The notes under the pieces: generated by a model
What the model was told of the DNA's origin: nothing
The model's input: the letters and a program-made list of their open reading frames with translations, nothing else
Databases searched by the model: none
Shown here: in pieces, positions 1 to 11,880 of the stretch
How the letters are laid out: every line of letters begins with the position of its first letter
Position numbering within the stretch: the first letter of the stretch is position 1
Assembly (NCBI GenBank): GCA_945643635.1
Contig: CALZFC010000090.1
Coordinates: forward strand, 1,369,001 to 1,433,000
From: Allodiplogaster sudhausi
Taxonomy: Eukaryota; Nematoda; Chromadorea; Rhabditida; Diplogasteridae
DNA: 64,000 nucleotides
Direction: 5' to 3'
Made by a program: the position numbers and the translations under genes

Positions 1-327
1 TTAGCTAGCCTTAGTCTTAGCCTTTGCCTTAGCCTTAGAAGTAGTTCAGGCCTGACCTTGGCCTTAATGTGCTAGTTTATTCTCAACTATCATTATGCAA
101 CTGCCTTATTTATGTTGTATCATTTACGACTCTCTTCCATTTAATTTATCTCTCTCTCTTCCCTATCTCTCTCTCTCCTTCCTATCTCTCTCTTTTTCTC
201 TGTTTCTCTATCTGTTTCTCCCTCTCCCTCTCCCTCCTTCTCTCTCCCTCCTTCTCTCTCCCTCCTTCTCTCTCCCTCCCTCTCTTTCTCTCTCTCCCTC
301 CCTCTCTCTCACCCTCTCTCTCTCCAG

Positions 328-1392
328 CTCGGCCACCTCCGCATCGTGCACCCTCACTGGGACGAGATGTGCGGGCAGCTGCTGAACAATGGCTACTACG
401 CGCTGCTCGAGCGGACCGATCAGCTGCTCATGCGGCTGCAGCGACGCGCCATCACTGACTCGGGCCTCCATCATCCTGTCGCCATTCTCACGAACATTCA
501 GGTTGGCCACGCCCACCCGTCCACATCCTTAGCTCCGCCCACCCATCCACATCCATAAGGCTCCTCCGCCCACACGTCCTCTGCGCACAACATTAAAAGA
601 GTCACTGTCATCCTTTTGTAAACTCGTCTTCTTATACATAAAATGTTATGACAATTAGCCATAAGCTCCGCCCATCCGTCCACAAATATGCAGTGCATCA
701 AGCGTTCTCTCTAATGCCAAAGTGTTTCAGGTGCACATTCTCAATCCGGTAGACATCATGCGGGCAGCACTGGATGAAGGTAAATAGAGGGAGAGAGAGA
801 CGAGGAAAAGAGAGAGAGAAGTGAGAGAGAAGAGAGAGAAAGAGTAGGTGAGAGAGTGAGAAATACAGAGAAAGAGAGAGAAGGTTAGAGAGGGAACGAG
901 GAGAACCCAAAATCATTGTGCGAGTTGGTTTCATTACACAATCAACTTGATGCGAAACAGATTTGCTACAAAGTCACAATGAAAAGAGTGCACATCGTTC
1001 TTATTGTATCTCTATACCTTGCTTATTCTTCTCATTTTCACTTTCTTTCTCTCGTTATCTCTCACTTCTCACTTTTCTCTCTTTCTCTACATATACTATC
1101 ATTGCCACATTCTAACTTGCCATTTATATATCCTTTTCTCCTTGTCACGTTTCTCTCTCTCTCTATTTTTTCTCTATCTGATGTTTCTCTTCCTCTTCTC
1201 TCTCTCTCACTATCTCTCTATTTCCTTTCTCTCTCTCATTTGGTATCTTTACTCATTTTCTCTTTTCTCGCCCTTCTTGCATACTCTCTACTCGCTCTTC
1301 TCTCCCTTTTCATCCTCTTCTCTCTCCTCTCTCTCTCACCTCTTTTTCTCTCTCTTCTCTTGTTTCGTAATCACTCTCTGTCTGTCTGTCTG

Positions 1393-1434
<42 letters not shown>

Positions 1435-1918
1435 AACCCCCTTTCTCTGCAGGCATCTGCTGCTTCCCGTACGGTCTGATCATCGATCGTACAAGCGCTC
1501 TCGTGGATGCTGTCGAGAGGATGACGAGCGTGGATGGCGAGCAGGTAATTTAATGCTACCGTAATCCTCTCTTGCTCATTTCTACCGTACCTTATTTCCA
1601 ATATATTTATTATTCTGGTAGTCAAATGTATACCTGAACCTGTAGACTCCACTATATAATTGAGACAATTAATAGTAGTAGAGAGAAAAATCATGAAGAA
1701 ATCTATAAAGTCTAAAAGCGAAATATAGATTACTTTTATTCATTTGGTAATCTACCGTAATCATTTAATTTCTTGCTCATTTCTACCGTATCCAATTTGA
1801 AGCATGACATCCCGTGGGAGCCCGTGGCAGTTCTGGCGCAACGCGCTTCCATGCACTACCGATCTGAGCTGGAGTGCATCATGGAAGAACGCATGGGAAC
1901 TTGTGTGAGACTCAAGGT

Positions 1919-1958
<40 letters not shown>

Positions 1959-1981
1959 AAGATGAGAAGGGAAACGATAGC

Positions 1982-2012
<31 letters not shown>

Positions 2013-2757
2013 AAAGAGAGAAAGAGAGAAAGAGGTATCATCATGCAGAGAAAGAAAGAGACGGAGATGATATTAAAAGAGTGAGAGAACAAGATAGCTA
2101 ATGGTTAGGGCTAAGTGAACTGAATACTCATGTTTTATATGTGCGTAGCCGTGAATTGTGTTTGAAAGACATGAAAATATGATGGTAAAAAACATTTTGA
2201 AAAAATATATATAAAATAATTAGGCTAAATAATTGAGGCTGCCCAACGCATAATTCGCATGGACTCGATGATTGTCGAAGCGAGCGTCAACAAACTCGAG
2301 AAGGACAGCGCCAAAGTACATTTTATCTTTTTATAGAATTAATTAATTAATTAATTTGTCTATTGATTTATTTGCCTATTTATCTATTTATTTAGTCATT
2401 TATCTACATATTTAATTGCTTACTTTTCATCTTCGTCCATTCATCCAATTAAATAATTTGACAACACGCGTGACATACTTTAAATGGAGAGGCAATACGG
2501 GAGTAAGGAAAATAATTTTATTATGTCATATGAAAAATATAATTTAATTAGATAAAATAATAAAATGTTTACATAATAATGCTTTTTGCCCAAATCAGGT
2601 TCGCGACGAGTTCAAGTGGGAGCTCGATCAGGTGCAGGCAGTGAATCAGCAGTTGAGAAGAGAGAATCGCCAGATCAAGGCTGAACAGATGCGACTCGAG
2701 GCGCGTATCGAGAGTCTTGAACAGAAGCTGCGCACCATCTCGCGTCTTTTGACATGA
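328..2757 (+). CDS. Coiled-coil protein, 3' part of a multi-exon gene (5' end outside window)
   Basis: Six exons join in one frame: 328-501, 731-779, 1453-1544, 1803-1916, 2238-2315 and 2599-2757 (TGA at 2755). Acceptors at 327, 730, 1452 and 2598 are CAG after pyrimidine-rich introns; those before 1803 and 2238 end in AAG and GAG and are less certain. The first exon starts at an acceptor, so the start codon lies upstream. The visible part is about 221 residues. It is rich in charged and Leu residues, and the last exon (VNQQLRRENRQIKAEQ, then RIESLEQKL) has the heptad pattern of a coiled coil. There is no signal peptide or membrane segment. I do not recognise the family; a cytoskeletal or scaffold role is only a guess from the coiled coil. 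Introns hold long (CT)n and (GA)n runs, and intron 1 holds the CCGCCCACCC motif seen elsewhere in the window. Confidence 0.7.
502..700. repeat. Cluster of CCGCCCACCC-type motifs in an intron
   Basis: At least four imperfect copies of (C/T)CCGCCCAyCCGTCCA occur between 505 and 690, in the intron after the 328-501 exon. The same motif makes the 28-bp array at 59,909-60,105 and lies in intron 1 of the THAP genes, so it is dispersed over the whole window. Confidence 0.7.
1391..1433. repeat. (CT)n microsatellite in an intron
   Basis: A CTGT run followed by an almost pure CT run lies just upstream of the acceptor at 1,452 on the sense strand. Confidence 0.9.
1922..2040. repeat. (GA)n microsatellites in an intron
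   Basis: Two GA runs, about 1,922-1,955 and 1,981-2,040, lie in the intron after the 1803-1916 exon. This intron has GA rather than CT on the sense strand, an exception to the usual pattern here. Confidence 0.9.
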
Positions 2758-2760
2758 AAA

Positions 2761-2788
2761 TATTGATTGATTGATTGATTGATTGATC
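2761..2788. repeat. (TTGA)n microsatellite after the stop codon
   Basis: Six or so TTGA units sit directly after the TGA stop of the coiled-coil gene, in its 3' UTR or downstream DNA. Confidence 0.85.
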
Positions 2789-2789
2789 A

Positions 2790-4366
2790 GGGAATTGCGC
2801 GCCAATTCAAACGAACATTTTCCATCAAGTTGAACAAGCGAGCGAATATTCTCTCGTCTCCATTATTAGACACTTTCCTATTCTTGTTTCGTTGTTCTCT
2901 TTTCGTTTTCTTTTTTGCCATTTTAGCGAAGGTCTACATTTATTGGCCTTTTTATATAAGTTAATTATCGTGCCGCATTTTATTATAGTAGTTTGAGCAT
3001 TGAAGTTAGAGTGAACCTGGTTAGCTAGTTTGTTGATTATGGATTCATTTATCCAGCAATGCAAGCAAGCGGACTATTATTTAACTGTCTAATCAAATAT
3101 TCTTTTTTCGCTCATTTCCTTTGCATTGATAAGCGCCACCTTTCTCACCCTTTCACACTCTTTGCAACTCGAATAGTCGAAGATCAATATGTCTTAAAAC
3201 AACTTTTACTTACAATACTGCCGCAATAGTGGAAAAAGCGCTTTCATTTCTCTTTATTTTCATTTATTATATTGGCCTTGGTGAGATGCTTTTCAATAGC
3301 AGCTTAGAAGGGATCGCAGCAGCTTTTTCAGAAAAAAAAATTTTTTTTACGAATGCATGCAATGAGTGATTATATTTCATTATTTTTGCTTCCTCGAAAA
3401 TGCAGAAATTGCGAAATATAGTACACATCCAAAACAAAGAGAAAGTAAACTGTCTATTATTTTTCTTTTTCCGTCTTTTCTGCCATCAAACTGTGCATGC
3501 AGATTTCGGAGGGAGATGAACTTAAAGATTAGCATTAACAGTTCTCTTTTTGTTTTGTGTGCTTCAAGAGAACAAACATTCGCGCATACCGGTCTTCTTT
3601 ATCTTTTTCTTCTTTTTCTTCTTTATTTTCTTCTTCCTTTTTCTTCTTCTTTTTCTACCTTTCCTTTGTCCTTCTTTTGATCAACTTTTAATGTCGCATA
3701 TGCCTTGTAAATAATATGGACATGCTCTCTTCTTACCAGTAATATAAAAACGTACATATGACTTTGTATAATGTAGAGAAGTGTGACGCAGGAATCAAAT
3801 GGGATTCGGGCGGTAGAAAAAGAGTCGAAATGAGAGAGAGAGAGAGAGTGAGTCAAAGAAAGAGAGAGAGAGTAAGAGAGAGAGAGAAAAATAGGGATGT
3901 GAAGAGTTTAATTCCCAAATCAGACCGCCGCCTGAGTGGGAAGAAATTGCGGATCACAGGTGCCTTCGAATGGAAAAAAAGACTGCGACTCGAACAATTT
4001 CCATTTTATGGTGAGAACGGCTAAAGGAATAAGAGGAGAGCAAGATGATAAAGGGCAGAAGTAAATGAAAGACGGATAAATCAGGAGTGAGATAGTGAGC
4101 GAGAGAGAGAAGAGAGTGAGAGAAAAAGAAAAAGAGATGCGAGAGAGGTAAGGAAAAGAGAGAGGAAGAGAGAGAGCTAGGGAGGTAAGCAAGAGAGAGA
4201 GAAAGAGAGAGAAAGAGAGATGAAAGAAATAGACAGAGGACATAGGAGGGAAGATGGCGGAATGACCCTTGAGCATGCTGAGACCCAATCGAGGTCAGCC
4301 GATTGACGGAAGCCGCCTGCGCTCATCTCAATTGTAGCCACGCTTCTTGAGGCCACGAGGGCAGGA

Positions 4367-4401
<35 letters not shown>

Positions 4402-5912
4402 GAAAAGGAGAGGGAGAAGGAGAGACAGAGAAAAGACAAAGAAACAAGGAATAGAGAAAGAGAGTGAAAGTAGGGAAGCGCATAGCATAGGGAGAGACGG
4501 CGTGAGGGCCATCTAGAAAAGGGGAGGAGAAGACACGATAGATAAGAAGGGAAAAATAGAGACAACTAAGAAGTGAGGGTAGTGAAAGATGCAGAAAGGA
4601 AGTCAGACACTGAAAAGGAAACAAGCGCCCTTCGGTTGGCTTCTTCATGACGTTCGTTCGTAAATAAAAGCATTTATAGGTTGCATGCTTTTCTAATACG
4701 TTGTCAACATTCTTCTGTTTTTTTTAAAGATTAACTCTTTCATGCCTGTTTATTTATGTTTGAATTGGATATCGTGTACGTTTATTTGAATATCTTTCTT
4801 CTTATTCTAGAATTGCAGGAGATTATCAACATATTTTTGGTGTGGAGGTGGAAAATGGGTTTCTGAACCAAAAATTTTTTTTTGGATCCCTCCAAGGTGA
4901 CTGACCATAAGCATGCTTATGCTTCTTGCTAACCTAAGCTTCATCCCAAGTAGCGCATTTCAAAATTGGCCACACCTTGCCTCGATCTCAGACTGCGAGG
5001 TCAGCATGGCGGGAGACAGTGAGACGAAGATTAGGTGGAGAAAGAGAGAGGGAGAGAGAGAGAGAGAAGAGGATGAGAGAGCGAAAGAAGAGAAGGAATA
5101 AGGGACTATGAGAGAGCCAAATGAGAGAAATAGAAGATAACGACAAAGGAGAAAGCAAGAATGGGAGATAGTACGAAGCGAGATTAAAAAAACTCGCCAT
5201 TTAGCCTGGAATTAGAGAAATTAGAATAGATATCTGAAATTAGTACGCGCGAAGACATTTGTATCTTTGTTCTCAATAGAATTCTTCTCTCTTATGTTTT
5301 CTCTCTCTCTTTCTCTCTCTTTCTCTATCTCTCTCTGTCCACCTCTCTCCTACTCTCTCCCAGTTTGTTTCTCTCTGTCCACCTCTCTCCTACTCTCTCC
5401 CAGTTTGTTTCTCTAGCTCTCTCTCTCTGACTCTCTTTCTCAGCTCGTTCTCTGTCAATCTCTTTCTTGCGCTAAGCCCATGCGCGTGGCGCGGAAGAGG
5501 AGAGAAAACGGATACTTTCGGCCTCCTTTCATTCTCTCGTTCTCTCCGTCTCTTCTATCTCTTCTTTTCCCATGCTCTCTTTGCCTCTCTCTCTCCCTCT
5601 CTCTGTTATTTCCTCCTATCTTCGTACAATGGTAAAATCGCGCCACAACCTCCCTTCATTCATGAAAATCAACTATTCTTAGGTGAAGAAGCTTTTCTAA
5701 GCATCTTTCATCCCTCGATAAACATATCCGCCCTATGAGCGGTCCTTTCATTCTTCCTTATTCTTTGATGCTTTCGTTATTGTAATATTCTTTACCGATA
5801 TGCCCCCCTCTCTGCCTGCTTGCTCTCTCAATTATCTCAATCTCTACAACTCCCTCCTTCTTTGCCTCACTCCATGTTCCGGTCTGTCTCTCTTTCTCCC
5901 TATCTCTTATTT

Positions 5913-5946
<34 letters not shown>

Positions 5947-6258
5947 CTTCTCTTAGAATCTGATCATCCTTAGCAATACAAAAAAACTTGTTGGTCCAAT
6001 TTCGTAGGTAACTACATAAATATCAACAAGGTTAGATTGAGAAGAACTTTTCCTTTCACTGCTCATGAATTCAACCCGTACTCTTGCCGCACTCGCTGCT
6101 TCCTGAAACCTTCCTTTTTTGCGGCTACCATGAGCGCTGTTCTCTGTTTCTGGCTCTCTCTCTCTTTCTCTCTCTCCCTCGCTCTCTTTCTCTCTCTCCC
6201 TCTCTCTCTCTATCTGTAGTTCTTTCTCCACCTACATTCATTGACTAACCCACGAAAG
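2790..6258. other. Gene-poor stretch rich in GA and CT runs
   Basis: I see no gene I can support here. About 3,830-5,200 is GA-rich and about 5,290-6,220 CT-rich on the plus strand. ORFs here are mostly Ser/Leu or Arg/Glu repeats read from the runs. GC-richer islands at 3,920-3,970, 4,255-4,350, 4,975-5,010 and 6,060-6,150 could be exons, the first three on the minus strand as the GA bias suggests. Trying to join the 4,976-5,007 and 4,267-4,316 islands gave a stop, so no model is offered. Confidence 0.6.
5331..5410. repeat. Tandem duplication, two 40-bp units
   Basis: A 40-base pyrimidine-rich unit containing CTCTGTCCACC is repeated exactly at 5,331-5,370 and 5,371-5,410, inside the CT-rich stretch. 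Confidence 0.8.
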
Positions 6259-6905
6259 ATGAGCGACAGTAACATTCTCCGCGTCCTGCCTATCAGTCCT
6301 GTTGCCTGCGTGCTACGTGGACACCCATTCTAAATGTATATTTTATTTTTGTTTCTTTTGGTAATAAAATGAACCAAATCCTTTTTTTCAGTAACTCGAC
6401 TGTATTTTTCCGGACACTTATAATCGGATCGCTTTAAATATCTTTTTTTTTCTTACCGTCGTTACATGTTTCTCGTACGGAGTGGACATTTTATTAACTA
6501 ACCTAAGAAATTTATGAATAATAACTGATATGTATGTATGTATATATACTTATATATTCATTTACATTTATGCATTTAAAGGTAAACAAGCAATAAATTC
6601 CAGCCTTCTCCGTTCATGCGTGATGCGACATGGCTTTTTCGCATTTTTATTTGCTTTTTAGCCGCCCGCAAATTTCCTGCAGGAGCCCATGCTGGTCAGC
6701 TTTTATTTCTTTTTTTTTTATTCAAAATAATTTGTTATTAAAATAAAATATAGTAAAATTACAGGAAGAAAACTTCTTTTTAAATATGAATTGATTTTTT
6801 AAATAAAACTTTTTAATGATGGCTTTCGGCTCAGAAAACCGAGCTGACCGCAGTGTCCCTCTGTCATCCACACGCGAAACTGCCTACCGGTTGCTCTCAG
6901 AATAA
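6259..6905 (+). CDS. Possible small three-exon gene, unknown function
   Basis: Three short GC-richer islands join with matching phases: exon 6259-6316 (starts MSDSNILRVL), 6662-6694 after a TTTTTAG acceptor, and 6835-6905 after a CTCAG acceptor, ending in TAA. The product would be 53 residues ending RETAYRLLSE. Phases are 1 and 1 at the two junctions, and the surrounding DNA is AT-rich, which supports exons. The first donor (C|GTGGAC) is poor, and the start could instead be an internal exon of a longer gene. No domain is recognised. This is an inference from splice signals only. Confidence 0.35.
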
Positions 6906-7890
6906 TTTTTTTAACTTCTTAAAAACTAGCTGACAAACATGCCCAAACTGTTCTAGTTAGGTATTGATGCTTAGCGATACATTTCTCTTACCCAGCTATC
7001 CGTCTCTGATTCTTTCTTACTCAATCTCACTCTATATTCTCTCGCTCTCTCCTCTCTACTAGACTTCTCTGCAACAGTCATTCAAAACTGTGTTCTGGTC
7101 GATACCTGTCATCTTTTAGTAAACATAAAGGAAAGAAAGAAGTATTACGGATTGAGAAAATGAAGCTGATTGTGAGAGAAATGGGGAAACGAGAGAGCAT
7201 AGCGAAAAAGAGAGAGAGAGCGAGAGAGAGAGAGATACTGAAGGGATGTGTCTATTTTTTCAATGGCAAGCAAATCGAATGGAGCTATCGAATCTAGCCG
7301 GGGCCATGTCAATATTCCGCATTGATGTCAATGAAGTTGGTAAACATTCAGAGGAAGAAGAGAGCTCTAGAAGAAAGCCACGTTCCCCGACCAAGAGCGG
7401 GTCAACAAGAAGGATTAAGAGAAAGCAAATGATGATGAGAGCTTTAATGCAAAATGCAGCATCGCGATTGGCCGTTTTTATTGGGCTATTTATTATTTTT
7501 TCTTTAGTCTCCAATTCTCATTCAGTCATTCAGATATCAAATTTTCCACAGCGAGAGAGAAATACGAGAAGCTCGAAATGAACAAAGTTTCCTTCGAGAT
7601 TCTCAGGAGGCTTTTGAATTTTTTTTAATACGACTTTACAATTTTCTGTAGATAAATAAAGAAATTTCAGCCTTGATGAGCTGCATGATCTCTGTACTTT
7701 TTGCATAAGCCATATAGAAAAGCAATTATTCAGCTGTTTTTAGCAGCACTACTTAGAACAGCTGAACAATTCCGTCTCTCTCGCGCGCTCTCTCTATCTC
7801 TCTTTCTCTCTCTATATTTCTCTCACTCTCTCTCTTACTCTCTCCCCATCTCTCTCTCGCACTCTCCCCATCTCTCTCTCTACCTCTCAG
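6906..7890. other. No supported gene; CT/GA-rich flank
   Basis: An ORF at 7,246-7,581 (+) has a charged middle part and one hydrophobic stretch, but no clear splice or start context. It may hold an upstream exon of the next gene; I cannot show it. GA runs at 7,200-7,235 and CT runs at 7,770-7,890 surround it. Confidence 0.5.
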
Positions 7891-8216
7891 CGGCGGCGGA
7901 ACTCGCTCGGCGGCTTCTCTGCCAGCGTCGCGTGCGCCCATAACACGCGCGGCCATCTCGGCTGCCGCTGCCTCGACTCCGTCACTCTCGGTGGTACCCG
8001 CTGTCGTGGATGGTCACCTCAAGACGAGTCGTCGTCGCATCATCGACGAACCCGGGAGGCCATTTCGGTTAGATATCAATCCAGATAAGAATCTTTCCCT
8101 TTCTCTTGAAGAAAGTTTCATTGTAACGGAGAAAAGCGCATTGCAATTGTATTTGCTACATACATACTTTTATAATTTTTCCCTCTCGTTTCGCTCTCTC
8201 CCTCTCACTCTCACCG

Positions 8217-8256
<40 letters not shown>

Positions 8257-8643
8257 GTTTGCTCTCCCTCTCTTTCTCTCTCGCGTTCTCTCGCGCGCTC
8301 TCTCTCTCTCTCTCTCTCGTCCTCTCATTCTTCTTTTATCTCTCTCATTATCTCTCTCCCTGTCTCTTCCAGTGTCGAGGACGTCAGCTACTACTTCGCG
8401 CCGCCTTCACAATGTCCGCTGCACCACCAGCCACAAGCGGTGCAGCTGCCAAAGGCCGTTGGCGGGGCCAAGCGAGTGGGCGGGGCAAAGAAAGTGGGCG
8501 GAGCCAATGACTCCTCCGATGACGTCATCACCCTGTCCACCTCGACGCCCTTTCCATGCACGTTGCGTCTGTGCTCGCAGAAGATCATGGCGCGGAAGCA
8601 GGACGCGCTCTCGAGCGTCTTCTTCAAGAATGGCACGAAGTAA
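7891..8643 (+). CDS. Unrecognised protein, last two exons
   Basis: Two exons, 7891-8067 and 8373-8643 (TAA at 8,641), each follow a CT-rich intron ending CAG or CCAG. They join in phase (two bases plus one). The 5' end is missing because the first visible exon begins at an acceptor. The part coded is about 148 residues: an Ala/Ser-rich low-complexity start, a basic patch (TSRRRIIDEPGRP), then VEDVSYYFAPPS and a triplicated Val-Gly-Gly-Ala-Lys motif (VGGAKRVGGAKKVGGA), an acidic DDS patch and a C-terminal basic tail. The triplicated motif is coded by the GTGGGCGGGGC repeat found in non-coding DNA across the window, so it probably arose by exonisation of that repeat. No family is recognised. 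Confidence 0.55.
8217..8319. repeat. (CT)n microsatellite in an intron
   Basis: A pure CT run at 8,220-8,253 and further CT-rich DNA precede the acceptor at 8,372. Confidence 0.85.
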
Positions 8644-8735
8644 GAGTGCGAATTTTTTTATAATAATAAAAATAAATAATAAATAATAAACACGCATAAG
8701 TAATCGTTAAAAATTATAATAATTAGCAAATAAAA

Positions 8736-9041
8736 TTCGAATTTAGTTTGGTCTACTTTATGTAATGTATGTATTTTCCTGCAAACAGATCACTTTGTTT
8801 CCTTTGCTTCAAATATTATCAAATACATAGTACATATTTACATATGTCAATTACAATAGTAGTTGTCAACGTTTTTGTGCATAATAAATGCACAAAAAAC
8901 TTTGACAACTACTATAGTAACAACACAACTACTATAGCAATAGACACATGTATGTACATATTTGATAATATTTGAAGCAAACGAAACTGTTTCTGTTTGC
9001 AGGAAAATACATAAAATAAAGTAGACCTAATTGAATTTGAA
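8736..9041. mobile_element. Foldback MITE, about 306 bp
   Basis: The two halves are inverted copies over nearly their full length. The left end has GGTCTACTTTA and TTTTCCTGCAAACAG; the right end has the inverted forms. The centre is at about 8,885-8,892, where an inverted TTTTTGTGCAT/ATGCACAAAAA pair forms the tip. It has no coding capacity. The superfamily is not clear, because I cannot define a certain target-site duplication. Confidence 0.75.
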
Positions 9042-9189
9042 AAATACTTTGATATTGATGTTTCTTTAAGAATGCATATGGTCTTAGTTTTAAAAGACGC
9101 TAAAGCGAATGAGAAGGGTGGGAAGAGAAGAGCCAGAGAGAGAGAGAGAGTAATTACATCAATTTTAAAAAGTAAGTTTTAAAGCATGA

Positions 9190-9443
9190 ATGTACGACAG
9201 GGCCGACACGTTGTACTGGACGTGTCCGCAATCACTCAGCTGCTGCCAGTGGGAGTGCTGCGATAACGAGGAACGAGAGATGTTGTATGCCTTCATATCT
9301 CTCTCTCTCTCTCCCTCTCTGTCTGCTTGTCTCTCCCCCTCCTCCTCCTTCTTTCTCTCCCTCCCTCTCCGCACTCTCTATCTCTGCATCTGTCTCTCCG
9401 TCTCATATTCATATTTATCCTCATATGCTTGCCCGACTGCTCC

Positions 9444-9485
<42 letters not shown>

Positions 9486-9547
9486 TCTAATCCTCCTCTC
9501 TCTCTCAATTCGTTTCACTCTCTCACCCTCTTTCACTATCACACTCT

Positions 9548-9635
<88 letters not shown>

Positions 9636-9813
9636 CAGCGAGATCGCGAGTCTGGTGATCGTGATCTTCTTCTTCTTCTGCATCCCTGTCACGGCGTGCT
9701 GCTGCTTCCTCTCCCGTGACGACATCTTCTCCGGCTACGAAGCGACGCCCGTCCTCCCGCCCGCCGGCCTCCCTCTCCCTCCACCGTATCCACCGCCTTC
9801 CAGGGTACTGTAG
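9190..9813 (+). CDS. WBP1/VOPP1-like cysteine-rich single-pass membrane protein
   Basis: Two exons, 9190-9281 and 9639-9813, are separated by a CT-rich intron ending CCCCAG. The join gives an 88-residue product. It has a short cysteine-rich outer segment (YWTCPQ, CCQWECC), a hydrophobic membrane segment of about 20 residues (IASLVIVIFFFFC), a CCCF stop-transfer region and a proline-rich tail (LPLPPPYPPP) with PPPY, a WW-domain ligand. This order matches the WBP1/VOPP1 type. No signal peptide is seen, so an upstream exon may exist. A further donor at the last codons (AGG|GTACTG) could splice to a Pro-rich exon at 10,097. Exon 2 and downstream DNA are duplicated inverted at 11,881-12,893. Confidence 0.55.
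9447..9637. repeat. (CT)n microsatellites in an intron
   Basis: CT runs at about 9,447-9,482 and 9,553-9,635 fill the intron of the membrane protein gene. The outer boundary of the left IR1 arm lies in this tract. Confidence 0.9.
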
Positions 9814-9904
9814 AATGCTACCGTATACTCGAAGGGTTACTGTAACTACAGCAGCAGCATCAGTAGAGAGAGAATGAGAAATAGAGAGTGAGTGCCTAGA
9901 GAGA

Positions 9905-9953
<49 letters not shown>

Positions 9954-10241
9954 AGAACTGCTCATGCCACATTCATCTTGATAAATTTTTTTTAAATTAA
10001 TGCCTCGCGACAAAATATGCAGTAAATAAATAAATATTAAATTTTTAAACAAGCGTAAATACATTTTTAAACATAAAAAAAAGAATTTTTACTTCAGCCA
10101 CCGGAAGGAGTGCGTGTCTCTTCAACGATGGATTCATTAGATGCACCCGTTGGAACCTCCCCGACCTGTACGAGGAGTCCAAGTGCAGGGAGGAAGACGC
10201 CAAACTTTAGGATACCGAGACCGAGGATCTTTTAGAGAGAC

Positions 10242-10282
<41 letters not shown>

Positions 10283-10596
10283 AAGAGAGAGGGAGAGGGA
10301 GAGAGAGAGAAAAGAAAAAGAAAAAGAGCGAGGAAGAATGAGAGTCATTTTTAAATAGATTTTTATTCATTTTATTTCTTTAATTTCTTTTACATTCGGT
10401 CACATCATGATCGTCGCTCACTTTCTAGTATGATTCCTGCTCAGATGGATAATAAAAGCAGTAGCGAAGATCAATAATTTCTTTTATTTATCAAGAAAAT
10501 GAGCGTTATCGTGAGCAGAAATAATAAATATACATTTTCATCTACCTCCGGTAATAATGCATTAACGCAATATTTGCTTCTGACATTTATCTACAC
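9560..10596. repeat. IR1 left arm, about 1 kb inverted repeat
   Basis: This stretch is nearly identical, inverted, to 11,881-12,893. It contains exon 2 of the membrane protein gene, a (GA)n run at 9,897-9,952 and a GA-rich tract at 10,234-10,330. The inner boundary is sharp, after CATTTATCTACACA at about 10,596. The outer boundary is lost in the CT run. Confidence 0.9.
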
Positions 10597-11002
10597 ATAT
10601 GTATGTACATGCATATGTGTATTTCGCGAGTAGTATTAGTATGTAGTAATGCTGTTTTTTTTGTTTACTTCTATGGAAGGCTTGTTTGGTTTGTCTTTTT
10701 TTGTGTTTTGTGCTACATACGTGAATGATAATAAAAAAATATGTAAATATCGGTCTAGCTCTCTCGTTCTCTTTCTCGCTCTCTCTCTCTCTATTTTGTC
10801 TGTCGTAAATTATGTCGACGAATGCCATCCATCTAAAGTGTATTGAAGAAGATGCCATATTGTAACATGTTGTATATAGCGAAAAATCGGATCTTGTAAC
10901 TAGAAATGACAATGACACTCCATTCCGTGACAAACCCAAGAGCATTATGTGAATTCCTGCTTTCAGATTGAGACCTTTTCGTCGCAGAATCTACTAATCT
11001 TC

Positions 11003-11219
11003 AAGCCCGGGTACTACTATAGGCCGAGAAATACTTCCTTCTACCAGTACTAACTCGAATAAAAGTAGAGAGAGCACTAGTAATACATAAATAGAATTCT
11101 TGATTTTTGTCGAATTTGTTTGAGAATTCCTAGTACTACTTGTGATATCTCCACCTTTAATTCGAATTCATCTCCTTGTAGACGGCAGTATTTCTCGGCT
11201 TGTAGTACTTCCCGGGCCG
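11003..11219. mobile_element. MITE-like element, about 217 bp
   Basis: Imperfect terminal inverted repeats of about 33 bp: the left end carries GCCCGGGTACTACTA and CCGAGAAATACT, and the right end carries AGTATTTCTCGG and AGTACTTCCCGGGC. Inner parts (GAATTC, CTAGTACTACTTG) are also inverted. It is non-coding. Confidence 0.6.
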
Positions 11220-11825
11220 GAAGCTAATTAGACGGCATTTTTATTCGTACAGTTGTGCGAAGAAAAGATCCCTTCTGATGCCACGGAAGGCTGGGAAACA
11301 AGGGTGTTACTGCTTTTATTACACTTTAAATAAGTCTATTATACAAATTCATACAATGCAAAATTCTGCGAATTTGCAAAACGCTTTGCTCAAGGGCAAC
11401 TGCAAATCGGATTCGCGATAGTAAACCAATAATAAACTTGAGTATTGGTTTATTTTCACGAGTCCAATTTGGCCGACATCCAAATAGCATCAGCAGGTGC
11501 AGAAAACGGATTAAGTCATACAAAACTTGTTCACTGAGGATCGGGATGATATCGGACAATTGAAAAGGTACCTATAATACATAATATATTTATACATTCG
11601 CGAGATCTTTTTACATCGAATTTCATGGAATGCGAGACAGACAGCAAAAGATACCCTAAAAGTTCAGAGTAAGGAGAGGTAGAATAAACATGGAGATTTA
11701 TTTCTCTTATAAACGCCGTCTCCTCTATGTTTGGGCCGCCGAAGCATCTGGCCACGGAGGGTGTTGAAAATGGAATGAGGTATATAAATTTTTCTCATTA
11801 TTTTCTATTTCGAGGGTTTCTATTT

Positions 11826-11879
11826 CCAAACTCGTCCTCAACGCGCTCCTCGACGACGATCTCACCTACCACATCAGGG
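11826..11879 (+). pseudogene. MSP exon-1 remnant
   Basis: This segment resembles the end of exon 1 of the intact MSP genes. AACTCGTCCTCAACGCGC aligns with the part coding SKVVFNAP, followed by a match to the part coding DDKHTYHIK. It has several substitutions and lacks the start codon. It stops exactly at the inner boundary of the right IR1 arm, so exons 2 and 3 are gone. It shows that MSP sequence was present here before or during formation of the inverted repeat. Confidence 0.75.
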
Positions 11880-11880
11880 C

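Larger units (their letters stand above)
10597..11880. other. IR1 spacer
   Basis: About 1.28 kb of unique DNA between the arms. It holds a MITE-like element (11,003-11,219) and an MSP exon remnant (11,826-11,879). No other gene can be supported. Confidence 0.7.

Noticed and set aside
69..458. Ser/Leu-rich ORFs in the first 14 kb
   Set aside because: They are translations of CT microsatellites in introns; the real exon is 328-501.
3920..5007. Candidate minus-strand gene from three GC-rich islands
   Set aside because: Joining the start-like exon 4,976-5,007 to the island at 4,267-4,316 gives an immediate stop; no consistent phase found.
7246..7581. 111-codon ORF with one hydrophobic segment
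   Set aside because: No family, no clear splice signals, and an antisense ORF of similar length; not supported as a gene.
9444..9725. Arg/Glu repeat ORF on the minus strand
   Set aside because: Antisense reading of a CT run plus the membrane-protein exon; no start or splice context.
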